This document shows positions 1 to 6,884 of a stretch of 7,453 nucleotides of DNA, in pieces. The number at the start of each line of letters is the position of its first letter. The stretch's first letter is position 1. The notes below the pieces were generated by a model. It searched no databases. It saw only the letters and a program-made list of their open reading frames with translations, and had not been told where the DNA came from. The translations under genes were made by a program, and so were the position numbers. The stretch lies in the NCBI GenBank assembly GCA_016193115.1, contig JACPSV010000287.1:1-7453 (forward strand), given 5' to 3'. Source of the DNA: Elusimicrobiota bacterium (GTDB lineage Bacteria > Elusimicrobiota > Elusimicrobia > 2-02-FULL-39-32).

Positions 1-1
1 A

Positions 2-94
2 ATTGCTTGCCTGCACGATCTGCTCACGGAAATTTTGGGTTATTTTCTCTTTATTCAGAAAGCATACAAGAAAAATAAGAATGTGACTTCATGA
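2..94 (+). CDS. C-terminal end of an unidentified upstream gene (5' truncated)
   Basis: Reading from base 2, the frame is open for 30 codons and stops at TGA 92-94. That stop shares an ATGA with the start of the next gene, the same junction seen at 1305-1308. The tail has a hydrophobic patch (ILGYFLFI) followed by a lysine-rich end (KAYKKNKN), which is compatible with the C-terminus of a membrane-associated glycosyltransferase, but 30 residues are too few to identify a family. The other two forward frames are also open from the window edge, to stops at 76-78 and 82-84, so the frame choice rests on the ATGA overlap and on the gapless packing of the rest of the operon. The function is unknown. 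Confidence 0.5.
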   Translation: MACLHDLLTEILGYFLFIQKAYKKNKNVTS

Positions 95-1308
95 ACTCTT
101 TAATGAAGAAAGGGTTAGAGTTTTCTCTCATCCTTTTTGGTCTATTTCTCGCCATTTCACTCACAGCCACAAACCTGGCCCTTTTCCTGATCTGTGTTTC
201 TACAATTATCCTCCTTTTTCAAAAAGAATTGAGCCCGAAATGGGAATTGCCGTTTTCCATTGCTTTTATTGGTCTTTTTTTCTTTTGGGCATCCTCAACA
301 ATTTGGTTCAGCCAAGGCAAAGTGACATTGAACAGTCTCAAATCCTTCTCCAAAGTCTGGAACTTTTTACCTTACCTAATACTGCCTCTTGCGGCCGGAG
401 TTGTGCGGGATAAAACGGAGAATATTCTGCGATGGACACTGTTCACAGCCGCGCTCGTGATCGGATTAGGCGCTATTCAATATTGGTGGGACGTCCATTA
501 CTTCTTTGAAGGATGGTTCAACAAGGGGCTGCTCGTAAAAGGAAAAAGGCTCTATGGCTTTCAATCGTATCCTTTGCACACGGCCGGACTGTATACGGTC
601 CTTTATATTCTTTCTCTCACCCTCGCGCTTTTCTCTTCCCAAAAGAAGGGGTGGATATTTTCTTCGCTTTTGTTGGGTTTAGGCATTTTTCTGACCGGAT
701 CCAGAAGTTACTACCTATCCATGGTTTTAGCCACTTCTATTTTGTTAGCGTTGAAAGGTTGGAAATTTTTTGTATCGGGGATGCTGGTTGGATTTATACT
801 CCTATGCGCTTTGATGATTTCAGAACCCTACATCAAAGAAAGGGTAAAAACGATGAACCCTTATCAAACCAACGAAGCAGGCAGACAACGATTCTACGCC
901 TGGCGATCTGCTCTGCTCATGATTCGAGACCATCCATGGAAGGGGGTGGGATACAGAAACTGGGGTGAAAATGTGACGCTTTACGCCGCTCAGTTCCCCG
1001 AATGGAAAATGGATCCCGCAGTCAAAGGACATGCCCACAACAGTTTCCTAACCGTTGCTTCCGAAACAGGCATCCCCGGACTCTTTCTCTTTTTGGGGTT
1101 CTGGTTTGCCCTTTTAAGAGAAGAAGTCATCGCCCTTTTTCGCTCGCAAAGGGAGACCTACTCTTACACACTCTCCTGCGCGACAACTGTTTCCATACTG
1201 TCGCTTCTCGCGGCAGCCTTCTTTGAACACAATCTCCTCACCGCAACGGTTTCTCTGGCGATCTCTTTCCTTGTGGGAGTACGACGCGCGAACAAATCGG
1301 AAACATGA
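91..1308 (+). CDS. O-antigen ligase / Wzy_C-family polytopic membrane protein
   Basis: This 405-residue, very hydrophobic protein has about ten to twelve likely membrane segments (for example near residues 8-24, 28-43, 51-73, 90-105, 115-133, 167-181, 189-201, 208-221, 230-247, 330-345 and 364-395). Family landmarks are LTGSRS at 201-206, the arginine-rich start of a large loop (about 250-325) containing RDHPWKGVGY at 279-288, HAHNSF at 314-319 and SETGIPG at 324-330. These match the WaaL/RfaL and Wzy_C superfamily, in which arginine and histidine residues in periplasmic loops are needed to transfer glycan from undecaprenyl diphosphate. The likely role is ligation of O-antigen to lipid A-core, or glycan polymerisation; sequence alone does not separate ligase from polymerase, and protein-glycosylating ligases share the fold. 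The ATG at 91 overlaps the preceding stop. A second in-frame ATG at 103 is possible, and no strong Shine-Dalgarno is seen. The gene ends in an ATGA overlap with the GT4 gene. Confidence 0.85.
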   Translation: MNSLMKKGLEFSLILFGLFLAISLTATNLALFLICVSTIILLFQKELSPKWELPFSIAFIGLFFFWASSTIWFSQGKVTLNSLKSFSKVWNFLPYLILPLAAGVVRDKTENILRWTLFTAALVIGLGAIQYWWDVHYFFEGWFNKGLLVKGKRLYGFQSYPLHTAGLYTVLYILSLTLALFSSQKKGWIFSSLLLGLGIFLTGSRSYYLSMVLATSILLALKGWKFFVSGMLVGFILLCALMISEPYIKERVKTMNPYQTNEAGRQRFYAWRSALLMIRDHPWKGVGYRNWGENVTLYAAQFPEWKMDPAVKGHAHNSFLTVASETGIPGLFLFLGFWFALLREEVIALFRSQRETYSYTLSCATTVSILSLLAAAFFEHNLLTATVSLAISFLVGVRRANKSET

Positions 1309-2396
1309 AGATTTTGCACGTCACTAACGCCGTGGGTTGGTCTGGCGGAATGGAACAGATGGGACTTCTCCTCGCGGAACTGAAGAAAAGGGGACACACC
1401 AATATCCTCGTCTGCCCGCCGGGTTCGGAACTCATTTCCCAAATTTCTCCTTTGGGCATACCCGTCCATACGGTTCCCATGTTTCAAGACTACGATCTTA
1501 TCGCCGCTTACCGTTGCCGCCGATGGATATCTCAATATCAGCCGGAGATCGTGCATGCGCACCACCCCATAGCCCACGCGATCTCCTTACTTGCGCTCAC
1601 AGCCACACAAAAGCCCGCTTTCGTCGTCTCGAGACGAGTCTCTTTCTCGCCTCGAAGAAATCCGTTCAGCCTCTGGAAATACCGGTCGGGAAGAATCCAC
1701 GCCTATACCGTCGTCAGTCAGTCGGTGCGTCAAACTCTCATCCAAGGCGGGGTAGAACCTTCCAAAATTGAAGTGATCTACAGCGCTTTCGATCCTAAAG
1801 AGTTTGCTCCCAAATCTGCTCACGAGACCCTGAAACAATTCCTTCAGATTCCTGCGGGACATAAAGTGGTTTCTAAAATAGCGAACGTCGCCCCTTGGAA
1901 AGGCCAAAAGATTTTTCTGCAAGCAGCTCAGAAAGCTCTGGAGATTAAACCTAAAATCATTTTTCTTCTGGTTGGGAAAGGAACCGATTCTCTTCAACCG
2001 GAAGCACAGAGAATGGGGATATCTCAAAACGTCCGATTGTTGGGATTTAGGGAAGACGTGACCGATATCCTGTCTCTCACCGACTTGAGCGTCAACTCTG
2101 CAATCGAAGGGGAAGGTCTCTCCGGAGCGGTTCGGGAATCTTTGGCCATGGGGATTCCGGTCGCGGCTTCAGACGTGAGCGGCAACCGGGAAATCGTTCA
2201 GGATGGGAAAACAGGATATTTGGTGGCCGCGAATAATCCAGACGCCCTCGCACGAACGATCCTGCAAGCCTTGACGGATGAAACCTTGTCTAAACGGATG
2301 GCCATGAAAGGTCGAGAATGGGTCCTGCAAAACTGTTCCCTCCAAGTGATGGCGGACAAATTTTGTCAGCTGTACGAAAGGCTGGTCACCCGCTAA
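1305..2396 (+). CDS. GT4-family glycosyltransferase (GT-B fold)
   Basis: This 363-residue protein has the normal length of a bacterial GT4 enzyme, a retaining, nucleotide-sugar-dependent transferase acting at the cytoplasmic face. The N-terminal Rossmann half opens with KILHVTN and a glycine-containing acceptor loop (GWSGG, 11-15), followed by VHAHHP (83-88). The C-terminal half carries NVAPWKGQ (194-201), a variant of the conserved KG loop, then the E-x7-E signature (E270, E278) inside EGLSGAVRE, and SGNREIV plus DGKTGYLV (about 292-307). The acidic pair and preceding loop bind the donor nucleotide-sugar. The sugar and acceptor cannot be read from sequence, but the neighbours (O-antigen ligase, GT9, lpxK) point to the LPS core or a lipid-linked surface glycan. 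The ATG sits in an ATGA overlap with the upstream stop, and asnB follows after 2 nt. No membrane helix or signal peptide is evident. Confidence 0.9.
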   Translation: MKILHVTNAVGWSGGMEQMGLLLAELKKRGHTNILVCPPGSELISQISPLGIPVHTVPMFQDYDLIAAYRCRRWISQYQPEIVHAHHPIAHAISLLALTATQKPAFVVSRRVSFSPRRNPFSLWKYRSGRIHAYTVVSQSVRQTLIQGGVEPSKIEVIYSAFDPKEFAPKSAHETLKQFLQIPAGHKVVSKIANVAPWKGQKIFLQAAQKALEIKPKIIFLLVGKGTDSLQPEAQRMGISQNVRLLGFREDVTDILSLTDLSVNSAIEGEGLSGAVRESLAMGIPVAASDVSGNREIVQDGKTGYLVAANNPDALARTILQALTDETLSKRMAMKGREWVLQNCSLQVMADKFCQLYERLVTR

Positions 2397-2398
2397 TC

Positions 2399-4255
2399 AT
2401 GTGCGGCGTCTGTGGGACTTTAAGGTGGGACGGCCAGAAAATTTCCAGAAGCCAATTAGAACGGATGACACAATCGCTTTACCATCGCGGTCCGGACGAC
2501 GAGGGATTTTATTTTTCGGAGTCCGACAAACCTGAGATGGGGCTAGGGTTCCGCCGCCTTTCCATCTTAGATCTCGAGGCAGGACACCAACCCATGCGTT
2601 ACAAAGATTTACGGATCGTCTTCAATGGAGAGATTTACAACTTCCCCGCCTTAAAGAAAGAGTGCGAATCTCTGGGTCACAGGTTCGAAACGCGGAGCGA
2701 TACGGAAGTGATCTTACACCTGTTTGCAGAGTTCGGGGAAAAATGTCTAGAAAAACTGAATGGGATGTTCGCTTTTGCGATCTGGAACGAACGAAAAAAA
2801 GAGCTCTTTCTGGCGCGCGACCGTATGGGAATCAAACCTTTATATTATTATTGCGATCAAAAAAAGTTTCTCTTCTCTTCAGAAATGAAATCCCTGTTCC
2901 AATCCGGAGAGATCCCGCTTGAATTTGATCCTACGGCCGCCAGAGACTTTTTCAGTTACAGGTTTGTGCCGGCGCCTTACACCCTCTTAAAGAATGTTTT
3001 CAAAGTTCCGCCCGCTCACAGTTTGATGGTGAGGGAAGGAAAAACGACCCAGAACCGATACTGGAAATTGGACGTCTCCACGCCTGCCCTGCACGATTTT
3101 TCCGACTGTGAAGAGCTGCTTGCGCGACAGATTGAAGAGAGCGTTCGAATGCAGCTGGTGAGTGACGTGCCTTTGGGCGCTTTTTTGAGCGGTGGGGTAG
3201 ATTCCAGCCTGATCGCGGCTTTGATGGCCAAACACGTTCATGGAAAAATAAAAACGTTCTCCATTGGATTTGAGAAAGGAACGGGTGTGGACGAGTCCAC
3301 TTACGCCCGAAAAGTCTCTCAACACTTAAACACGGAACACTACGAGTTCCGTCTCACGGAAAAGGATCTGACTTCTGCCGATGCCGTCCTCTCCACAATG
3401 AACGAACCCGTAGCCGATCCCACGATCCTGCCGACGGCCATCCTTTCCCGGTTTGCGCGCCGGGAAGTGAAGGTCGTCCTGGCCGGGGAAGGAGGCGACG
3501 AACTCTTTGCCGGTTATAACCGCTACAAGGCTCTCCTCTATTCCCAGTGGATCCAAAAGATGCCCTCCCTTCTCCACCCTCTGGCTGTTCCCATATTTCA
3601 GAATGCCGGCAAGGGGGAAACTTTTCGGGCGATTCCGAATTTAAGTCCGGACAACTGGTACCTTCTAAACCGGGACATGCGCCCCGAAACCCTCTCCTCC
3701 TTACTATCTGAATCAGGACAGGGTACCCCCTTTCACGACCCTTATCTCACCCATCACGATTTCCTGACTCAAACTCAACCTCCGGAACTCTTAAACTCCA
3801 TCCTTGAATTCGAACGGCAGACCGCTTTAGCCGACCGTCTCCTTATGAAAGTGGACATGGCCAGCATGAGCGCCTCCTTGGAAGCCCGACCTCCCTATTT
3901 GGACCACAACGTCGTGGAACTGGCCGCGCGGATCCCCGCACGATTCAAGATTCGCCGCTTTAAGGGAAAATATATCCTAAGAAAAATTGCCGCCCGTTAT
4001 CTACCTCCCGAGATTTGTTGGCGCAAGAAACACGGGTTTATTGTCCCGTTAGCCAAATGGATATCGGCTCACCCGCCCGAATATATTCATTCTCTTTTGG
4101 ATGAATCGTTACTCGATTCCACCGGCCTCTTTCAGAAGAAATCCCTGCAGGAATTGAAACAAAAAATTTCTAGTGCTCCCAACGGAGAGACGATGGCTCT
4201 TTTTTGGCCCACGATCGTCTTAAGCGCATGGCTCCAATCCCTCAAAAGATCCTGA
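2399..4255 (+). CDS. asnB: Glutamine-hydrolysing asparagine synthase-family amidotransferase
   Basis: The protein has 618 residues from the ATG at 2399. That start is chosen because the family needs Cys at position 2, which becomes the N-terminal nucleophile once Met is removed; the frame also extends 27 codons upstream to 2318, but that would bury the cysteine. The glutaminase (class II Ntn) domain, about 2-210, shows C2-G-V-C-G, HRGPDDEG (29-36), RRLSILD (52-58), NGEIYN (76-81) and RSDTEV (99-104). The synthetase domain has the ATP-pyrophosphatase loop SGGVDSS (264-270), GEGGDELFAGY (363-373) and the C-terminal KGKYILRK and KKHGF motifs. Known chemistry is glutamine- and ATP-dependent amidation of aspartate through an acyl-adenylate. 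All catalytic motifs look intact. In surface-polysaccharide loci, paralogues of this family are thought to amidate uronic acids or other carboxylates, so the substrate may not be aspartate here. The gene lies 2 nt after the GT4 gene and overlaps the GT9 gene by 28 nt. Confidence 0.94.
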   Translation: MCGVCGTLRWDGQKISRSQLERMTQSLYHRGPDDEGFYFSESDKPEMGLGFRRLSILDLEAGHQPMRYKDLRIVFNGEIYNFPALKKECESLGHRFETRSDTEVILHLFAEFGEKCLEKLNGMFAFAIWNERKKELFLARDRMGIKPLYYYCDQKKFLFSSEMKSLFQSGEIPLEFDPTAARDFFSYRFVPAPYTLLKNVFKVPPAHSLMVREGKTTQNRYWKLDVSTPALHDFSDCEELLARQIEESVRMQLVSDVPLGAFLSGGVDSSLIAALMAKHVHGKIKTFSIGFEKGTGVDESTYARKVSQHLNTEHYEFRLTEKDLTSADAVLSTMNEPVADPTILPTAILSRFARREVKVVLAGEGGDELFAGYNRYKALLYSQWIQKMPSLLHPLAVPIFQNAGKGETFRAIPNLSPDNWYLLNRDMRPETLSSLLSESGQGTPFHDPYLTHHDFLTQTQPPELLNSILEFERQTALADRLLMKVDMASMSASLEARPPYLDHNVVELAARIPARFKIRRFKGKYILRKIAARYLPPEICWRKKHGFIVPLAKWISAHPPEYIHSLLDESLLDSTGLFQKKSLQELKQKISSAPNGETMALFWPTIVLSAWLQSLKRS

Positions 4256-5262
4256 TTTTGCAGTTGAGAAGGATTGGGGACGTCGTCTTTACTTCTCCGG
4301 TCGTGAGGGTATTGAGGGAAAATTTCCCGCAAGCTAAAATAGATTTTCTAACGGAAAGGCCTGCTCATGAACTGATTCGATTGAACCCATACCTGAACGA
4401 AACTCTTGTCTATGAAAAGAAAAAATCAATCCATTGGTTATTTGAAATCCGTAGAAGAAAGTATGACGTCATCCTGGATTACCACTCTAACGGAAGATCA
4501 CTTCTGCTCACATTCTTTTCCGGCGCCGCACTCAAAGTAGGGTTTGACGGTCCTCTCACACGTTCTTGGGTGTATCACCGGCTTGTGAAATCCGACCGCA
4601 ACCAATTTATTGTCTTGCAGAAGTTGGATCTGCTCAAAGTTCTGCCAATTCGGACAGAGCCCTTGACCTGGAGCTGGGACATCCAAATGCCGGAAGAACC
4701 TTTGAAAAGGGCCGCGAACATCCTAAAATCCAGAGGGGTGAAATCCTCGGAGGTGGTCATAGGATTTGCGCCTCTCCACAGACACCCGATTCGCGCCTGG
4801 TCGCCGGAACGATTTGCGGAACTTGCGCGCATTTTAACGGATCGTTATCGTTGCTGGATTCTTCTCCTTGGGGGACCCGGAGAAGGCGCCGCATTGGATG
4901 GGATTGCCCGATCCATCCCCGACCGAGCGATTCCCATGGCCGCAACTCAACTTCTAGAACTTTCCGCGTTCATCCAACAATGCAAAATTTTTGTCGCCAA
5001 CGACAATGGTCCGCAAAAAATCGCCATGGCTCTCGGAGTTCCTACAGTGACCCTGTTCGGCCCGACCAACCCTCTCTCCATCAGTCCTAACCAACCCCTG
5101 CACGCCTCGCTCCGCGACGAAAAACTTTTCTGTATCGGCTGCGAACTAAAAAAATGTCCCTACCGACACGAATGCATGCGCCATATCACCGCGCCGATGG
5201 TTCTCTCTAAAATACAATCCATTCTGGAATCTTTGAACTCCATTCCTAAACATGATTCCTGA
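4228..5262 (+). CDS. GT9-family (ADP-heptose:LPS) heptosyltransferase-like
   Basis: This 344-residue GT-B enzyme resembles LPS heptosyltransferases (WaaC/WaaF/WaaQ), which move heptose from ADP-heptose onto the inner core at the cytoplasmic face. The N-terminus has the family opening KILILQLRRIGDVV, with D18 in the place of the catalytic aspartate of WaaC. The C-terminal half has IGFAPLH..PIRAW (178-191), VANDNGPQK (256-264), where DNG replaces the usual D-T/S-G-P, and GVPTVTLFGPT. A four-cysteine tail follows (C302, C305, C310, C316), common in WaaF/WaaQ-like members. The ATG at 4228 is chosen because it places the KILIL strand close to the N-terminus; a TTG at 4204 would add eight residues and has a GGAG about 15-20 nt upstream, whereas the ATG has no visible Shine-Dalgarno. 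The gene overlaps asnB by 28 nt and lpxK by 11 nt. The donor could be another sugar, although gmhB nearby favours heptose. Confidence 0.92.
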   Translation: MAPIPQKILILQLRRIGDVVFTSPVVRVLRENFPQAKIDFLTERPAHELIRLNPYLNETLVYEKKKSIHWLFEIRRRKYDVILDYHSNGRSLLLTFFSGAALKVGFDGPLTRSWVYHRLVKSDRNQFIVLQKLDLLKVLPIRTEPLTWSWDIQMPEEPLKRAANILKSRGVKSSEVVIGFAPLHRHPIRAWSPERFAELARILTDRYRCWILLLGGPGEGAALDGIARSIPDRAIPMAATQLLELSAFIQQCKIFVANDNGPQKIAMALGVPTVTLFGPTNPLSISPNQPLHASLRDEKLFCIGCELKKCPYRHECMRHITAPMVLSKIQSILESLNSIPKHDS

Positions 5263-6343
5263 ATATTTAATCCAATACTGGCAATCCTTGATTGCGGGAG
5301 AAAACGCCGGATTCACAAAAAAAATCCAGTTATCTGCCCTGCAGATTCTCGCTTTTTTTTATGGTACTATCACGAGCTTAAGGAATCGGGCTTATGACAA
5401 AAAAATACGGGTCAGCAGGAAAGTCCCGGTTCCCGTGCTTTCCATAGGAAATTTAAGCGTGGGTGGATCAGGAAAAACCACTCTCGTGTTGGAATGCGCC
5501 CATAAAATTTTGCGGCAAAAAAGAAAGCCCGTCATTCTTTCCCGAGGGTACATGAGAGATTCTTCCCAAAACGTTGTGATGGTCTCGGATGGCAAAAAGA
5601 AACTCGCGGATCCTTCCCTCTGCGGGGATGAACCTCTTCTTTTGAGCCAAAACTTGCCGGGAGTGCCCGTGATTGTGGGGTCGGACCGCGTTCAAACGGC
5701 GGAAATCGCGCTCCAACAATTTAAGCCGGACTGTTTAATCCTAGACGATGGATTTCAGCATAGAAGGATCCACAGAGACTGGGATTCCGTTTCCCTGGAC
5801 GAATCCCTGACCCGTTTCCCATACCTTTTGCCCAGAGGGGTGATGCGGGAAAATATAAAATCTCTTCAGCGAGCTCATTTCATTTTTGTGAAAACAGATT
5901 TAGAAAGCGAGAAAAAATTCTTAGAATCATTTCAAGAGACATTTTCTTTTCCCTTGAGATCGCCGTTTGCCTCATTTTCTTACCAAAGTAAAGGTATCCG
6001 CGAGCACAGGAGCGGAGAAATTTTTGCAACCCCATGGCTTCGCGATAAGCGATTGTTCTTATTGTCTGCGCTCGCAAACCCAACTTCCTTTGAAACTCTG
6101 GTGAAAAATCTGGGGGGAAACATCGTGCGTTCTTTCCGGTTTAGGGACCACCATTCTTACCGTTCCGAAGAACTGGAGGCGATTCGCAAACAGGCGGAAA
6201 AAGAGAGCTGTTTCATACTCATCACAGAAAAAGATGCCGTCAAGATTCCCAACTCTTATCCCGCGTACACGCTTCTGATCCAAGTTCAGTGGGGACAAGG
6301 AGAAGAAATCCTGGAACGTTCTCTGGCAGGGGTGTTCTCTTAA
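5252..6343 (+). CDS. lpxK: Tetraacyldisaccharide 4'-kinase (lipid A kinase)
   Basis: LpxK phosphorylates the 4'-position of the tetraacyldisaccharide-1-phosphate in the Raetz pathway, forming lipid IVA at the cytoplasmic face of the inner membrane. Of the 363 residues, the N-terminus has a hydrophobic segment (about 26-43) that fits membrane association. The P-loop is GNLSVGGSGKTT (66-77), followed by SRGY (97-100), GDEP (125-128), which holds the family's catalytic aspartate, and LDDGFQHRR (164-172), the Walker B-like stretch. Further on come RDHHSY, matching the conserved DHxx histidine region, and ITEKDAVKI near residues 323-331. The segment after Walker B reads LLPRGVMRE where E. coli has LPAGPMRE, a local variation, and the protein is about 35 residues longer than the E. 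coli enzyme (328). It is the only lpx gene in the window. The start at ATG 5252 overlaps the GT9 gene by 11 nt, and gmhB begins 1 nt after its stop. Confidence 0.97.
   Translation: MIPEYLIQYWQSLIAGENAGFTKKIQLSALQILAFFYGTITSLRNRAYDKKIRVSRKVPVPVLSIGNLSVGGSGKTTLVLECAHKILRQKRKPVILSRGYMRDSSQNVVMVSDGKKKLADPSLCGDEPLLLSQNLPGVPVIVGSDRVQTAEIALQQFKPDCLILDDGFQHRRIHRDWDSVSLDESLTRFPYLLPRGVMRENIKSLQRAHFIFVKTDLESEKKFLESFQETFSFPLRSPFASFSYQSKGIREHRSGEIFATPWLRDKRLFLLSALANPTSFETLVKNLGGNIVRSFRFRDHHSYRSEELEAIRKQAEKESCFILITEKDAVKIPNSYPAYTLLIQVQWGQGEEILERSLAGVFS
6328..6334 (+). promoter_or_regulatory. Probable ribosome-binding site for the gmhB-like gene
   Basis: AGGGGTG lies inside the 3' end of lpxK, about 10-12 nt before the ATG at 6345. 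It is the most Shine-Dalgarno-like purine run in front of any start in this window; the spacing is a little long. Other starts here have only weak GGA or GAA-type sequences, so coupling to the upstream gene may matter more for them. Confidence 0.4.
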
Positions 6344-6344
6344 A

Positions 6345-6884
6345 ATGGATCGCGCGGTCTTTTTAGATCGGGACGGGACGGTGATCAAGGACGCCCACTA
6401 CCTTTCTCATCCCGGCAAAATCCAAATCTATAAGGGGGTCATCCCTGCATTAAAGAAACTGCGTGGAAAGGGATGGAAAATCATCATTGGCACAAACCAA
6501 TCCGGTGTGGCGCGCGGCTATTTAAGTTTAGAAACGTTGGCTGAAATTCACGAAAATTTGCTCTCGTTATTTAGAAAAAATGATCTGAAAATTGATGAGA
6601 TATTCTTCTGCCCTCACCACCCAAAAGATCGCTGCCACTGCCGAAAACCTAATTTAGGCATTCTTTTGAAAGCGGCCCATAAGTACAGACTGGACCTTAA
6701 AAAATGCGTCGTGGTCGGGGACAAGGAGAGCGATATTCTCTGGGGGAAGAACGGGAAGACAAAAACAATCCTAGTGCTCACGGGGAAAGGTAAAAAATCT
6801 CGAGCCCATCTTAAAACACAACCGGACCACATCGCCTCTACATTACCTCATGCCGTCCAATGGATGTTAAACCATGAATCCTGA
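6345..6884 (+). CDS. gmhB: D-glycero-D-manno-heptose 1,7-bisphosphate 7-phosphatase-like HAD phosphatase
   Basis: GmhB removes the 7-phosphate from heptose 1,7-bisphosphate in the cytoplasm, a step toward ADP-heptose for the LPS core. The 179-residue protein is a compact HAD phosphatase. Motif I is DRDGT with nucleophile D8 and acid/base D10, motif II is GTNQSG (49-54), and motif III/IV are K101 and GDKESD (125-130). The zinc-binding loop characteristic of GmhB and the HisB N-domain is present, with ligands C89, H91, C97 and C99. The loop between H91 and C97 is shorter than in E. coli GmhB (191 residues). The best alternative, histidinol-phosphate phosphatase, is disfavoured by the LPS context and the adjacent GT9 enzyme. 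Whether it prefers the alpha or beta anomer is not readable from sequence. It starts 1 nt after lpxK and overlaps the next gene by 11 nt. Confidence 0.9.
   Translation: MDRAVFLDRDGTVIKDAHYLSHPGKIQIYKGVIPALKKLRGKGWKIIIGTNQSGVARGYLSLETLAEIHENLLSLFRKNDLKIDEIFFCPHHPKDRCHCRKPNLGILLKAAHKYRLDLKKCVVVGDKESDILWGKNGKTKTILVLTGKGKKSRAHLKTQPDHIASTLPHAVQWMLNHES

Noticed and set aside
586..601. Near-perfect 16-nt palindrome (GGACTGTATACGGTCC)
   Set aside because: It falls inside the O-antigen ligase coding region, far from any start, and is present once, so there is no support for an operator.
513..968. 151-residue open frame within the O-antigen ligase gene
   Set aside because: It runs in another frame of a well-supported membrane protein gene and shows no recognisable domain.
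1164..1577. 137-residue antisense open frame across the ligase/GT4 junction
   Set aside because: It is antisense to two supported genes, with basic, low-coherence composition and no family motif.
1587..2027. 146-residue antisense open frame inside the GT4 gene
   Set aside because: It is wholly covered by the GT4 coding sequence and contains no recognisable domain.
2318..2398. Upstream extension of the asnB frame by 27 codons
   Set aside because: It lies inside the GT4 gene and would bury the catalytic Cys2 that must become the N-terminus; the ATG at 2399 gives the canonical MCGVCG start.
3445..3466. Perfect 7-bp inverted repeat (TTCCCGG / CCGGGAA) with an 8-nt loop
   Set aside because: It lies in the middle of asnB with no following T-run, so it is not a terminator; one such short hairpin is expected by chance in several kilobases.
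4566..5090. 174-residue plus-strand open frame inside the GT9 gene
   Set aside because: It is a shifted-frame shadow of the GT9 sequence, rich in Arg/Ser/Pro and without domain signal.
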